Shown: positions 37,676 through 50,796, counted from the first letter of the stretch. The stretch is DNA of 64,000 nucleotides from Gemmatimonadales bacterium (GCA_025934955.1 JAICWE010000006.1:1-64000), one strand, 5' to 3'. The notes: generated by a model from the letters alone, not told the origin. Made by a program: numbers and translations.

Positions 37676-40335
<2,660 letters not shown>

Positions 40336-40358
40336 CCGACTCTCCCGCCGAGGTGACG

Positions 40359-40853
40359 ATGACGCAGCCGCTGGTCGGTGTGGTGATGGGCAGCGATTCG
40401 GACTGGGAGGTGATGCAGCGCGCGGCCGAGCAGCTGGCCGCGTTCGACGTGCCGCACGAGTTGCGCGTCGTGTCCGCGCATCGCACGCCGGACCTGCTGT
40501 TCGAGTACGCCGCGGGCGCGCGCGCGCGCGGACTCCGCTGCATCATCGCGGGTGCCGGCGGCGCGGCGCACCTTCCGGGCATGCTCGCCGCCAAGACGTC
40601 GCTTCCCGTCCTCGGCGTGCCGGTGCCGGGCAAGCACCTCCAGGGTCTCGACTCGTTGCTGTCCATCGTGCAGATGCCCGCAGGCGTTCCGGTCGCCACG
40701 TTTGCCGTCGGCGCCGCGGGAGCGGGCAACGCCGGCCTCTTCGCCGTCGCGCTCCTCGCCGCCACCGACACGCGTCTTGCCGAGCGGCTCGATGGGTTTC
40801 GCCGCAGCCAGACCGATCGCGTGCTCGCCCAGAAGCTGCCGGAGTCCCGTTGA
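40359..40853 (+). CDS. purE: N5-carboxyaminoimidazole ribonucleotide mutase
   Basis: [68 protein letters not shown]. Confidence 0.97.
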   Translation: MTQPLVGVVMGSDSDWEVMQRAAEQLAAFDVPHELRVVSAHRTPDLLFEYAAGARARGLRCIIAGAGGAAHLPGMLAAKTSLPVLGVPVPGKHLQGLDSLLSIVQMPAGVPVATFAVGAAGAGNAGLFAVALLAATDTRLAERLDGFRRSQTDRVLAQKLPESR

Positions 40854-41977
40854 TTCTGCCGGGCGCCACGCTCGGCGTCCTCGGCGGCGGGCAGCTCGGG
40901 CGGATGTTCACCATCCGCGCGCGCACGCTCGGCTACGGCGTCGTCGTGCTCGACCCGGATGCCGGGAGTCCGGCCGGCGCCATGGCCGACCGGCACCTCT
41001 GTGCGGCGTACGATGATCGGGCCGCCCTCGAGGAGCTCGCGCGGAGCTGCGCCGCGGTCACCACCGAGTTCGAGAACGTTCCCGCCGGCGTGCTGGAGCA
41101 GCTCGCCGGGCACGTGCCGGTGAGTCCGCCGCCGCACGCGGTGGCCATCGCGCAGGACCGGATCCTGGAGAAGCGCTTCCTCGCCGAGCACGGCTTCCCC
41201 ACGGCGGCGTGGCGGCCGGTTCTGAGCGCCGCCGACCTGGCCGACGCCGCGACGCTCGGCGCTCCCGCAATCCTCAAGACCAGCCGGTTCGGGTACGATG
41301 GCAAGGGTCAGATCAGCGTGGAGCGCGTGGAGGAGCTGGCGACGGCACAGCAGCGGCTGCGCGGCGTCGCCTGCGTGTTCGAGCGGCGTCTCGCCCTCGA
41401 GTGTGAGCTGTCGGTGGTGCTGGCGCGCGGGCGCGACGGCGCCCTCGTCGCGTTCCCGCCGGCGGAGAACGTTCATCGTGGCGGAATCCTGGAGACGTCC
41501 ACCATTCCCGCGCGGGTGCCCGCGCAGTTGGCGCAGAGCGCAGCGGAGCTTGCCGCCGCCGTGGCCACCGCCCTGGATTACGTCGGCGTGCTCGGCGTGG
41601 AATTGTTCGTCGCGGACGGCGGGCGGCTTTACGTCAACGAGCTGGCACCGCGACCGCACAATAGCGGGCACTTCACCCTGGATGCGACCGCCACCGATCA
41701 GTTCGAGCAACAGGTGCGCGCGCTCTGCGGACTGCCGCTCGGCAGCCCCGTCCTGCTTTCCCCGGCCACGATGATCAACCTGCTGGGTGACGCGTGGGTC
41801 GGAGGCGAGCCGCGCTGGGAGGAAGCCTTTGCGCGGCCGGGAGTGAAGCTGCACCTCTACGGCAAGCGCGAGCCGCGGCCGGGCCGGAAGATGGGCCATC
41901 TTACCTGCCTCGCCGCGACGGCCGACGCCTCGTTCCACCTGGCGCACGAGACGCTGCAGGCGCTCGAGCGGCGGTAG
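40850..41977 (+). CDS. purK: N5-carboxyaminoimidazole ribonucleotide synthase
   Basis: TTG start overlapping purE stop; [66 protein letters not shown]. Confidence 0.95.
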   Translation: MILPGATLGVLGGGQLGRMFTIRARTLGYGVVVLDPDAGSPAGAMADRHLCAAYDDRAALEELARSCAAVTTEFENVPAGVLEQLAGHVPVSPPPHAVAIAQDRILEKRFLAEHGFPTAAWRPVLSAADLADAATLGAPAILKTSRFGYDGKGQISVERVEELATAQQRLRGVACVFERRLALECELSVVLARGRDGALVAFPPAENVHRGGILETSTIPARVPAQLAQSAAELAAAVATALDYVGVLGVELFVADGGRLYVNELAPRPHNSGHFTLDATATDQFEQQVRALCGLPLGSPVLLSPATMINLLGDAWVGGEPRWEEAFARPGVKLHLYGKREPRPGRKMGHLTCLAATADASFHLAHETLQALERR

Positions 41978-41994
41978 CGCGTCCGGCCGGCGAC

Positions 41995-43254
41995 CTAGAG
42001 CGCCGCCACCCCGGCGATCAGCCGCTCCACCTCATCGGCCGTCGTGTAGCAGGCGCAGCCCGCGCGCACCAATCCATCCCGCGCATGCCCGAGTCGCTCC
42101 ACAACCGTCGTCGCGTAGAAATCCCCGTTCGACACGAAGACTCCCCGCTCCGCCAGCCGCTCGGCCACGACGCGTGAGGGTACGTCACGTACGGTAAACG
42201 AGAGCGTCGGTGTGCGCGGCCGCCCCGGTTGCGGTCCGTAGAGCCGCACCTTCTCCAGTCGCGCGAGCCCGTCCCACATTTGTCGCAGCAACGTCTCTCC
42301 GCGCGCGTGGAGGGCCGCGTACGTGCGCGCAAGGCGGTCGCGCCGGCTACCGCCCGGCCCGGCCAGTGCGGCCAGGAAGTCCACCGCGGCTCCGGCGCCG
42401 GTGATCCCCTCGTGGTTCAGCGTTCCGCTCTCCAGCCGCTCAGGCGGCGTGTCGGGGGCTGGCTCGAGCTTTGGCGCGTCAATGGTGCGGAGCCGGTCCC
42501 GCCGCCCGTAGAGGACGCCGAGATGCGGGCCGTAGAACTTGTATGGCGAGCAGGCCAGGAAGTCGCAACCCAGTGCGCGGACGTCCACCAGCTCGTGCGG
42601 CGCGAAGTGGACGGCGTCGACGAACGTCAGCGCACCGGCCTCGCGGGCCAGCTCGCGCGCGTGGGCCACATCGGAGATCGTGCCGAGTGCGTTCGACGCA
42701 GCGCCGATCGCCAGGAGGCGGGTGCGCGGTCCCAGGCTCCGCTCGAGCGCCGGCCAGTTCAGTTCACCCGTGGCCGGGTTCATCGGAATCGTGCGTACCA
42801 CCGCGCCGCGCTCCCGCGCCGCCCTGCGCCACGGGGCCACGTTCGCGTGGTGGTCCAGCTCGGTGACGATCACCTCGTCACCCGGGCCCCAGCCGCTCGC
42901 GACGGCCCGAGCCAGGTGGAACGTGAGCGTCGTCATGTTGGCGCCAAAGACGATCTCGTCCGGTGCGGCGTTGAGGAGGTCTGCCATTGCCGAGCGGGCG
43001 GCCGCGATCGCCGCGTCGGTCTCCGCGCTCGTGGCGTAGACCCAGTGGGTGTTCGCGTTGTGGTGCAGGAGATAATCTCGGACTGTGTCGGCCACCCCCC
43101 CGGGCACCTGGGTACCGCCAGGCCCGTCGAAGTAGGCCACCGGCTGGCCGCCTTCGCGCCGCTCCAGCGCCGGGAACGCCCGGCGGATCTCGCCTACGGA
43201 AAGAACGTCTCGCTCGGGAGGTGCTGCGGCCGGGACCACGCTCGACATTGGCAT
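41995..43254 (-). CDS. Class V aminotransferase / cysteine desulfurase-like protein
   Basis: PVAYFDGPGGTQVPGGVADTVRDYL, ELDHHANVAPWRRAAR, FVDAVHFAPHELVDVRALGCDFLACSPYKFYGPHLGVLYG (PLP Lys), LESGTLNHEGITG. Confidence 0.88.
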   Translation of the reverse strand: MPMSSVVPAAAPPERDVLSVGEIRRAFPALERREGGQPVAYFDGPGGTQVPGGVADTVRDYLLHHNANTHWVYATSAETDAAIAAARSAMADLLNAAPDEIVFGANMTTLTFHLARAVASGWGPGDEVIVTELDHHANVAPWRRAARERGAVVRTIPMNPATGELNWPALERSLGPRTRLLAIGAASNALGTISDVAHARELAREAGALTFVDAVHFAPHELVDVRALGCDFLACSPYKFYGPHLGVLYGRRDRLRTIDAPKLEPAPDTPPERLESGTLNHEGITGAGAAVDFLAALAGPGGSRRDRLARTYAALHARGETLLRQMWDGLARLEKVRLYGPQPGRPRTPTLSFTVRDVPSRVVAERLAERGVFVSNGDFYATTVVERLGHARDGLVRAGCACYTTADEVERLIAGVAAL

Positions 43255-43415
43255 TCCGGGGAGGGGGCGAAGGCAGAATACCACGAACCCCGCGGCGCGG
43301 CGAGTCCGCGCCCGGGGACTTCCCTCGGTATAACCTGAGAAGTCAGATGATGTATGTCGCCGGGACTGGTTGGCGCTTTGGCACTTAGCTGCGAGTTGAG
43401 TCTCGGTGTAAGCGC

Positions 43416-43457
43416 CCATTCTCAACCGCTCGGCAGTCCGCCGGCGGCTGAGAATGG
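43416..43457. repeat. Imperfect 13-bp inverted repeat (hairpin) downstream of the SWIM-domain gene
   Basis: CCATTCTCAACCG (43416-43428) / CGGCTGAGAATGG (43445-43457), 1 mismatch, 16-nt loop. Confidence 0.5.
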
Positions 43458-43492
43458 CTGAATGGAGCTGGATTTTTCGGGGGACGGTTCGG

Positions 43493-43813
43493 TCAGGTCA
43501 CGCGGGCGATGGCGGCCCGGCTGAAGAGCGGGGCCAACGCCCGCACGACGCGCTCGTTGCCCTCCCTGAGCAGCGCCGCAAGAATGTGCTTGCAGATCCG
43601 CTCGCGCCACAGGTGGTCGCCGCAGTCGCAGCGGGGGTGGCTCGTGGTGTACAGGTCCACCCAATGCTCGTGCTCGCCACCGCTCACTCGGTACTGCCCC
43701 GCCCCCACCCGCTCGCCGTCGAGCGTCAGACTGCGCTGGAGGCGGTCAAGGTCCACGCCGCCGGCGGCGGCGAAGTCAATCGCCGGAATCATTACCGCTA
43801 CCTCGGAATTCAA
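43493..43813 (-). CDS. Small SWIM zinc-finger protein
   Basis: CxCx(n)CxH motif in HPRCDCGDHLWRERICKHILAALLREGN; 106 aa. Confidence 0.75.
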   Translation of the reverse strand: MNSEVAVMIPAIDFAAAGGVDLDRLQRSLTLDGERVGAGQYRVSGGEHEHWVDLYTTSHPRCDCGDHLWRERICKHILAALLREGNERVVRALAPLFSRAAIARVT

Positions 43814-43900
43814 AGTGAAGTTGCCTCATGACACATCACAAATATAGTCTGTGCTTCGGCGTATTGCCGGTCTGATCCGCGACCGCCGACCCCAACGCAG

Positions 43901-43931
43901 AACGGCCCCGCCTGCGTCAGGCGGGGCCGTT
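43901..43931 (-). terminator. Perfect 14-bp stem / 3-nt loop hairpin immediately 3' of ssrA
   Basis: AACGGCCCCGCCTG-CGT-CAGGCGGGGCCGTT. Confidence 0.75.
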
Positions 43932-43936
43932 CCGAG

Positions 43937-44298
43937 TGGAGGCGCAGGGAATTGAACCCTGGTCCGAATCAGCGTCCGAAACAGCGTCTACGTGCGTAGG
44001 CCTGGCTTCTTGCCGTCGCTCCCGGGCCGCTGCCAAGCCGACCTTCCCGTGAGCTAGCCCCTGAATCTCACCCTCGTCGGCGGGGCATCCGCCGAGGGCC
44101 AGCCCGGATTTTCGATTCGGTCATGGCGCGCCGGACGCGCTCCGATGTCCGAAGGTGCGTAGAGCGAGCTTAGCTCAGCTTACGCAGCCATTGCCAGTTC
44201 AGTGTTGGCAGATAAAGCGTTCCAAGCGGTTTTACCAGGGACCTGGACCTGGGCACGCTGCCATTCCATCTACTAACCCGTCGAAGCCGTTCGCCCCC
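43937..44298 (-). ncRNA. ssrA: Transfer-messenger RNA (tmRNA)
   Basis: Minus strand begins GGGGGCGAACGGCTTCGACGGGTTAG (canonical 5' tmRNA) and ends ..GGTTCAATTCCCTGCGCCTCCA (T-arm/acceptor, pairs with 5' GGGGGCG); internal ORF ends ..ANTELAMAA-stop at 44180-44182. CCA not encoded. Confidence 0.95.
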
Positions 44299-44338
44299 GT
44301 TTTGGAGTTGGTGAAATATAGCCATACTTTACCCTTCC

Positions 44339-45160
44339 GTGAACCGCCGCACATTCGTCGCTGCACTCGGCGCCCTGCCCCTCATGGCGCCGCCCGTCGC
44401 CGCCGCCGAGCGGCTCGGCCCGCTCGGCCTCCAGCTCTACACCGTGCGCGCCGCCATGGCCGCCGACCTTGAGGCGACGCTGGCACGGGTCGCCGCGATC
44501 GGATACCAGGAGGTCGAGTTCGCCGGCTTCTTCGGTCGCACGCCCGCGGCGCTCCGGCGCGCCCTTGCGGTCGAGGGACTGCGCGCGCCGTCGGCCCACG
44601 TGCCGTTCGAGCAGCTCGAGGACGACTGGGAGCGCACGGTCGCCGACGGCCGCGAGCGCGGCCTCGAGTGGATCGTTGCCGCGTGGGTACCGGAAGCGCA
44701 GCGCGGCGGCCCTGACGCGTGGCGCCGCATCGCCGACCGGCTCAACGCCGCAGGTCGCACCGCGCGCGCGGCGGGACTTCGGCTTGCGTATCACAATCAC
44801 AGCTATGAGTTCATCCCCGCGGGCGACGCACTGCCGTATGACATACTGCTCGAGCACACGGATCCGTCCGTCGTGGAGCTCGAGATGGACGTCTTCTGGC
44901 TCCGCCGCGGCGGCGGTGATCCGCTGGCGTACTTCGGCCGCTGGCCCGGCCGCTTTCCGTTGGTGCACCTGAAGGACATGGATGGCGGCGCCGAGCGCCG
45001 GATGGTGGACGTTGGCCGCGGCGTGATTCCGTGGGGCCCGCTGCTGCACCAGCGGCGGCTCGCCGGCATCCGGCACGTATTCGTCGAGCACGACGAGGCG
45101 GCCGATCCGTTCGCGTCGGCGCGCACCAGCTACGCATATCTCCGCCGGTTGCGTTTCTGA
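44339..45160 (+). CDS. Sugar phosphate isomerase/epimerase (xylose isomerase-like TIM barrel) with Tat-like signal
   Basis: GTG start; MNRRTFVAALGALPLMAPPVAAAERLGPLGLQLYTVR, AAIGYQEVEFAGFFG, AYHNHSYEFIP, VELEMDVFWLRRGGGDPLAYFGRWPGRFPLVHLKDM. Confidence 0.88.
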   Translation: MNRRTFVAALGALPLMAPPVAAAERLGPLGLQLYTVRAAMAADLEATLARVAAIGYQEVEFAGFFGRTPAALRRALAVEGLRAPSAHVPFEQLEDDWERTVADGRERGLEWIVAAWVPEAQRGGPDAWRRIADRLNAAGRTARAAGLRLAYHNHSYEFIPAGDALPYDILLEHTDPSVVELEMDVFWLRRGGGDPLAYFGRWPGRFPLVHLKDMDGGAERRMVDVGRGVIPWGPLLHQRRLAGIRHVFVEHDEAADPFASARTSYAYLRRLRF

Positions 45161-45295
45161 CTTCGCAGGACCACTCGCCAGCTCACGGGAGGCTCGATTG
45201 CGGTCCGTTGTTCCGGTCGTCCTCGTTCCGCTCGTCGATCATCAGCCGGTTCGCTTCCGGAACATCTGGATCCGCCCGATTCCGGAGCGCGCGCC

Positions 45296-46987
45296 GTGAC
45301 GGCCCCGCGCGAGGACGCGTTCGACGTCTGCATCGTGGGCTCCGGCGCGGGCGGCGGCATGGCCGCCTACCAGCTCACCCGCGCCGGCGCGCGGGTCGTG
45401 CTGCTGGAGGCCGGCGTGCCGTGGGACAACACGACGGACTCGGCGATGATGAAGTGGCCGTACGAATCGCCCCGGCGCGGCATGAGCACGCCCGAGCGGC
45501 CGTTCGGGGAGTTCGACGGCTGCATCGGCGGCTGGGAGATCGATGGCGAGCCGTACACCGTCGCGGCCGGCGAGCAGTTCGGCTGGTGGCGCGCGCGCAT
45601 GGTGGGCGGCCGCACCAATCACTGGGGCCGCATCTCGCTCCGCTTCGGGCCGGACGACTTTCGCCGCCGCACGCTCGACGGCCTGGGCGACGACTGGCCG
45701 GTGAGCTACGACGACGTGGCGCCGTACTACGATGCAGTCGAGCGGCTGATCGGCGTTTTCGGCAGCGCGGAAGGCATCCACAACCAGCCGGACGGCATTT
45801 TCCTGCCGCCGCCACGGCCGCGCTGCTGGGAGCTGCTGATCCAGCGGGCGTCGCACCAGCTCGGGATTCCCTGCGTCGCCTCGCGGCTCTCGATCCTCAC
45901 CCGCCCGCTGGGCGACCGCCCCGCCTGTCACTACTGCGGCCAGTGCTCCCGCGGCTGCCGCACCAACTCGAATTTCTCCTCGACCAACGTGCTGGTGGCG
46001 CCGGCCGTCGCGACCGGGCGGCTCACGCTTCGTACCGGGTCCATGGCGCGCGAGGTGACGGTGGACGCCCGCGGCCGCGCCACCGGCGTCACCTACATCG
46101 ACAAGGCCACGGGCGCTGAGCGGCATGTCGGCGCCCGAGTCGTGGTGCTCGCCGCGAGCGCCTGCGAATCGGCGCGGCTGCTGCTCAACTCCACGTCGCC
46201 GCAGTTTCCGCACGGGCTCGCCAACGGCGCCGGCGTCGTCGGCCGCTATCTCACCGACACGACCGGCACCGACGTCGCGGCCTTCATCCCGCGTCTGATG
46301 GATCACGTGCCGCACAACGAGGACGGCGTCGGCGGCGCGCACCTCTATATGCCCTGGTGGCTCGACAACCGGCGGCTCGGCTTCCCGCGCGGCTACCACA
46401 TCGAGATCTGGGGCGGCCTCGATCAGCCGAGTTACGGCTTTCTCGGCGGCGTCGAACAGTTCCCCGCCGGCGGGGGCTGGGGGCGGCAGCTCAAGGCCGA
46501 TTACCGCCGCTACTACGGCTCCGTCGTCGGTTTCTCCGGCCGGGGCGAAATGGTGCCTAACGCCGACTGCTACTGTGAGCTCGACCCGGCGGTGAAGGAT
46601 CGCTGGGGCATTCCGGTGCTCCGCTTCCACTGGCAATGGGCCGACAGCGAGCGGGCCCAGGTCAAGCACATGCAGGAGACCTTCCGCGCGATCATCGCCG
46701 AGATGGGCGGGACGCCGACCTCGGCGATGCCGGGCGCCGACCAGGGCTACGGCATCGCCGACGGCGGTCGCATCATCCACGAGCTCGGCACCACGCGCAT
46801 GGGCCGCGACCCGGCGACCTCGGTCGTGAACGAGCACTGCCGCGCGCACGAGGTGCCGAACCTGTTCATCGCCGACGGCGGGCCGTTCGTCTCCCAGGCG
46901 GACAAGAATCCGACCTGGACCATCCTGGCGCTCAGCATGCGGACCAGCGACTACATCGTCGCGCAACGCAAGGCGGGCGCGCTGTGA
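45296..46987 (+). CDS. GMC-family FAD-dependent oxidoreductase
   Basis: GTG start; FDVCIVGSGAGGGMAAYQLTRAGARVVLLEAG, RMVGGRTNHWGRISLRF, CHYCGQCSRGCRTNSNFSS, HELGTTRMGRDPATSVVNEHCRAHEVPNLFIADGGPF. Confidence 0.92.
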   Translation: MTAPREDAFDVCIVGSGAGGGMAAYQLTRAGARVVLLEAGVPWDNTTDSAMMKWPYESPRRGMSTPERPFGEFDGCIGGWEIDGEPYTVAAGEQFGWWRARMVGGRTNHWGRISLRFGPDDFRRRTLDGLGDDWPVSYDDVAPYYDAVERLIGVFGSAEGIHNQPDGIFLPPPRPRCWELLIQRASHQLGIPCVASRLSILTRPLGDRPACHYCGQCSRGCRTNSNFSSTNVLVAPAVATGRLTLRTGSMAREVTVDARGRATGVTYIDKATGAERHVGARVVVLAASACESARLLLNSTSPQFPHGLANGAGVVGRYLTDTTGTDVAAFIPRLMDHVPHNEDGVGGAHLYMPWWLDNRRLGFPRGYHIEIWGGLDQPSYGFLGGVEQFPAGGGWGRQLKADYRRYYGSVVGFSGRGEMVPNADCYCELDPAVKDRWGIPVLRFHWQWADSERAQVKHMQETFRAIIAEMGGTPTSAMPGADQGYGIADGGRIIHELGTTRMGRDPATSVVNEHCRAHEVPNLFIADGGPFVSQADKNPTWTILALSMRTSDYIVAQRKAGAL

Positions 46988-47571
46988 CCGACCTCTCCCG
47001 GCGCGACTTCGCCCGCCTTCTCGCGGCGGCGCCGCTCGTGGCGCTCGGCGTCTCGCCGGCGACCATCGAGCGGGCGCTCGACCGCGACGCGGCGCGCGGT
47101 GGCTACCAGCCGCGCTTCTTCACCGCGGACGAGTGGCCCGCCGTCCGGCTGCTCGCCGACCTGGTGCTCCCGCGCGATGAGCGCTCCGGCAGCGCGACTG
47201 ACGCGGGCAGCCACGAGTTCATGGATTTCGTTCTCGACGCCGAGCCGTCGCTCCGCGGTCCGATCCGGAACGGCCTCGCCTGGCTCGATGCACAGGCGCG
47301 TGGCCGCTACGGCGCCGGCTTCACCGGCATCACCGACGCGGAGCGTGCGGCGTTGCTTGACGACATCGCCTGGCCGACACGGGTGCGCCCCGAGATGGGG
47401 CCCGGCGCGACCTTCTTCAGCGCGTTCCGCGATCTCGTCGCCTCCGGCTTCTGGTCCAGCCGCATCGGCGTCCAGGATCTCCAGTATCTCGGCAACACCG
47501 GCCTGCCCGCGTGGACCGGGTGTCCGCCGGCCGCGCTCGCCAAGCTCGGCGTGTCGTACGAGGGCAACTGA
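46984..47571 (+). CDS. Gluconate 2-dehydrogenase subunit 3-family protein
   Basis: GTG start; Tat-like LSRRDFARLLAAAPLVALG, FFTADEWPAVRLLADLVLPRDERSGSATDAGSHEFMDFVL; 4-bp overlap with GMC gene. Confidence 0.87.
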   Translation: MTDLSRRDFARLLAAAPLVALGVSPATIERALDRDAARGGYQPRFFTADEWPAVRLLADLVLPRDERSGSATDAGSHEFMDFVLDAEPSLRGPIRNGLAWLDAQARGRYGAGFTGITDAERAALLDDIAWPTRVRPEMGPGATFFSAFRDLVASGFWSSRIGVQDLQYLGNTGLPAWTGCPPAALAKLGVSYEGN

Positions 47572-47610
47572 GCCGCTGCGCCGGCCATTCACGCACAGTC
47601 AGGGGAGACG

Positions 47611-48858
47611 ATGACGGCACGTCGGCTGGGGATCGGAATCGTCGGCAGCGGCTTCAACGCGCGCTTCCACCTGCAGGCGCTTACCGCCGTGCGCGACGCC
47701 GATGTGCTCGGCGTCTGGAGTCCCACGCGCCGGAACGCCGAGACCACGACGGCGCTGGCGCGCTCGCTCGGCGTCGGCGAGGCGCGGCCCTACCGCTCGA
47801 TCACCGCGATGGTGGCGGATCCGGCGATCGACGCGATCTGGCTCTGCGGACCGAACCACGCGCGGATCGAGAACGTGGAGGAGATCTCCGAGACGGTCGT
47901 CGGCGGCAGGGGCGAACTGGTCGGCCTCGCGTGCGAGAAGCCGCTCGCCCGCACCGTGGGCGAGGCGAAGCATGTCGCGCGGCTGGCGCGGCGCGCGGGC
48001 ATCGCCACCGGCTACCTCGAGAATCAGCTCTTTGCGCCGGCCATCCAGCGCGGCCGCGAGCTGATCTGGTCGCGCGGCGCGCGGAGCAGCGGCCGACCGT
48101 ACCTCGCGCGCGCGGCGGAAGAGCACGGCGGACCCCACATGCCGTGGTTCTGGCAGGGCCGGCTCCAGGGCGGCGGCGTGCTGAACGACATGATGTGCCA
48201 TTCGGTCGAGGTCGTGCGCTTCCTGCTTACCGAGCCGGGCCGCCCGCGCGCGTCGCTTCGTCCGGTCCGGGTGAGCGGCCGGATCGCCAGCCTCAAGTGG
48301 AGCCGGCCGGCGTACGCGAAGCGCCTGCGCCGCGCGATGGGCCGCGCCGTCGACTACGCGCGGAGCCCGGCGGAGGACTTCGCCGGCGTGACCATCGAGT
48401 ACCAGGCCGAGACCGGCGAGCGCCTCGTCGCGGAGGCGAGCACGTCGTGGAGCTTCGTCGGCGCGGGGCTCAGGCTGTCGGCCGAACTGCTGGGTCCCGA
48501 GTACTCGATGGCGTGGAACACGCTGGACACGAGTCTCCGCTGCTTCTTCTCGCGCGAAGTTCGCGGCGCGGCGGGCGAGGATCTGGTCGAGAAGCAGAAC
48601 GCGGAGACGGGCCTCATGCCGGTGGTGCCGGACGAGGCGGCGGCCTACGGCTACGAGGCGGAGGACCGCCATTTCGTGCGGGCCTTCCTGACGGGCGAGA
48701 CGCCGCTCCTCACCTTCGCCGACGGCATAGAGGTGATGGAGATCCTGATGACCGCGTACATGAGCGCCGAGCAGGGCCGCACGCTGTCGTTCCGTCCCCG
48801 TGGCCTCGACCGCTTCGTGCCGGCGGTGGCGCGGGGAGCGTGGAAGCCGGGCCGCTAG
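47611..48858 (+). CDS. Gfo/Idh/MocA-family NAD(P)-dependent oxidoreductase
   Basis: LGIGIVGSGFNARFHLQALTAVRDADVLGVWSPTRRNAE, DAIWLCGPNHARIENV, GLACEKPLARTVGEAKHVARLARRAGIATGYLENQLF. Confidence 0.92.
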   Translation: MTARRLGIGIVGSGFNARFHLQALTAVRDADVLGVWSPTRRNAETTTALARSLGVGEARPYRSITAMVADPAIDAIWLCGPNHARIENVEEISETVVGGRGELVGLACEKPLARTVGEAKHVARLARRAGIATGYLENQLFAPAIQRGRELIWSRGARSSGRPYLARAAEEHGGPHMPWFWQGRLQGGGVLNDMMCHSVEVVRFLLTEPGRPRASLRPVRVSGRIASLKWSRPAYAKRLRRAMGRAVDYARSPAEDFAGVTIEYQAETGERLVAEASTSWSFVGAGLRLSAELLGPEYSMAWNTLDTSLRCFFSREVRGAAGEDLVEKQNAETGLMPVVPDEAAAYGYEAEDRHFVRAFLTGETPLLTFADGIEVMEILMTAYMSAEQGRTLSFRPRGLDRFVPAVARGAWKPGR

Positions 48859-48865
48859 CGGCGCG

Positions 48866-50095
48866 TCAGGCGGCGGCTCGCAGCGCCACGGGCTCCGCCG
48901 TGGGCGTCGGGGCGGAGCTGGGCCGGAACAGCAGCGCGAACAGCAGCAGCACGACGACGGCGCCCACGGCCGGCACGATCCAGATCTCCCGCCAGTCGTG
49001 CGTGGCGGCGCCGGCGCCCGCGATCCGGTAGGCGTCCACTACCCTGCCCGACGCCCACGAGCCGACGAACTGCCCCACGCCGATCGTGACGAAGGCGAGG
49101 AAGCCCTGCGCCGCGGCGCGGATCCGCACATCGGCGCGCTGGTCCACGTAGATCTGCCCGGTCACGAAGAAGAAGTCGTAGCAGACGCCGTGCAGCAGGA
49201 TGCCCGCGTACAGGAGCGACATACCGGCGCCGGCATCGCCCCGGCTGAACGCGAGATAGCGGAGCACCCACGCCGCCATGCCGACCAGCAGCATCCGCTT
49301 CACGCCGAGCCGCACCAGGAACCACGGCATCAGCAACATGAAGCCGAGCTCGGACACCTGGCCGAGCGTCATCTTGCTCGCCGCCTGTACCACGCCGATC
49401 TCGTTCAGGAACAGATTGGTGAAGGCGTAGTAGAACTGGAGCGGGATGCAGATCAGGAGCGAGCCGATGATGAATACCGCGAACGACCGGTCGCGCAGCA
49501 GCGCGAGCGCGTCGAGGCCGAGCACGTCGCGCGCGGCGATCCGGCCGGTGGCTTTGGGCGGCGTATGCGGCAGCGCCAGCGAGAAGATGCCCAGCGCAAG
49601 CGAGGCGCCGGCCGCCAGCCGGAGCGGCAGCGCCGTCGCCTCCACGCCGAGCTTTCCGATGATGATCCCCGCCACGATCCAGCCGATCGTGCCGAGCACG
49701 CGGACGCGGGGAAACTGCGCGGCGGAGTCGGAGAGGTGATGGAACGAGAGCGAATTGGTGAGCGCGAGCGTCGGCATGTAGCACAGCGCGTAGGCGAGCA
49801 GCAGTCCGTACACCGGGCCGAACGCCGTCGCCCGTGAGGCGAGCAGCATCAGCACCGCGCCGCCGAGGTGCAGGAGCGCGAGAATACGCTCCGTCGCAAA
49901 GAAGCGATCGGCGACGAGCCCGACGAAGAACGGCGACACCATGGCCGCGAGTGCGGTGGTGCCGTACACCAGCCCGATCTGCGCCCCGTCGAAGCGCAGC
50001 GCGGTCGCCAGATACGTCCCCAGCGTCACGTACCACGCGCCCCAGATGAAGTACTCGAGGAACATCATGGCGGAGAGGCGGACGCGGACGCTCAT
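48866..50095 (-). CDS. MFS transporter (NupG-like nucleoside:H+ symporter/sugar permease)
   Basis: About 12 hydrophobic helices; [55 protein letters not shown]. Confidence 0.88.
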   Translation of the reverse strand: MSVRVRLSAMMFLEYFIWGAWYVTLGTYLATALRFDGAQIGLVYGTTALAAMVSPFFVGLVADRFFATERILALLHLGGAVLMLLASRATAFGPVYGLLLAYALCYMPTLALTNSLSFHHLSDSAAQFPRVRVLGTIGWIVAGIIIGKLGVEATALPLRLAAGASLALGIFSLALPHTPPKATGRIAARDVLGLDALALLRDRSFAVFIIGSLLICIPLQFYYAFTNLFLNEIGVVQAASKMTLGQVSELGFMLLMPWFLVRLGVKRMLLVGMAAWVLRYLAFSRGDAGAGMSLLYAGILLHGVCYDFFFVTGQIYVDQRADVRIRAAAQGFLAFVTIGVGQFVGSWASGRVVDAYRIAGAGAATHDWREIWIVPAVGAVVVLLLFALLFRPSSAPTPTAEPVALRAAA

Positions 50096-50796
50096 GGCAG
50101 CACCCGGATCCTGATGTCGCGGAAGGCGACCTCGTCGCCGTGGTCCTGGAGGCTGATGTAGCCGTCGGCGTTCCGGCCGTAGCCCGGCATCGCGGCGAAC
50201 TTGCTCGCCTTGACCCGACGCTCCCAGTCGGGACTGCCGAGCTCGTAGCTGACCACCATGTGTCCGTTGAGCCAGTGCTCGACGTGCGAGCCGCGCACGA
50301 CGATCCGCGCGTGATTCCATTCACCAGCGGCGTGCGCGGCGCTCCGCGGCGCCGGATACACGGCAAAGCACGAGCCGGCGGCGGTGAGCTCCGACTTTCC
50401 GTCCGGATGCCGGGCGTTGTCGAGCACCTGCATCTCAGGGCCGGTCTCCCAGGGGTATTCCCGGTCTTCACTCACGCGGTACATCACGCCGCCGTTGCCG
50501 CCCTTTGCGATCTTCCAGTCGAGCCGCAGGTCGAAGTCCTTGTAGCGGTCGCGGGTGACGATGTCTCCCGCCTCCGCGACGCGGGTGAGCGCGCCGTCCA
50601 CCACCTGCCAGCCGGCCGGCATCGAATCCCGGCGATAGCCGCGCCAGCCCGCGCTGGTGTGTCCGTTGAAGAGCAGCACCCAGCCGGCATCACGCTCGGC
50701 GGGGCCGAGCACGTTGTGCAGCTGCTGCGCGCCAGCGGGCGCCGGGAGGATGAGAGCGATGGCCGCGACGACGGCGGCGAGGGACGCGCGCAGCAT
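50092..50796 (-). CDS. DUF1080 (3-keto-disaccharide hydrolase-like) secreted protein
   Basis: Signal peptide; [92 protein letters not shown]. Confidence 0.9.
   Translation of the reverse strand: MLRASLAAVVAAIALILPAPAGAQQLHNVLGPAERDAGWVLLFNGHTSAGWRGYRRDSMPAGWQVVDGALTRVAEAGDIVTRDRYKDFDLRLDWKIAKGGNGGVMYRVSEDREYPWETGPEMQVLDNARHPDGKSELTAAGSCFAVYPAPRSAAHAAGEWNHARIVVRGSHVEHWLNGHMVVSYELGSPDWERRVKASKFAAMPGYGRNADGYISLQDHGDEVAFRDIRIRVLP

Noticed and set aside
40505-40530. Short (CG)n tract in purE
   Set aside because: Expected in Ala/Arg-rich coding sequence (GARARG) at this GC content; not considered a structural element.
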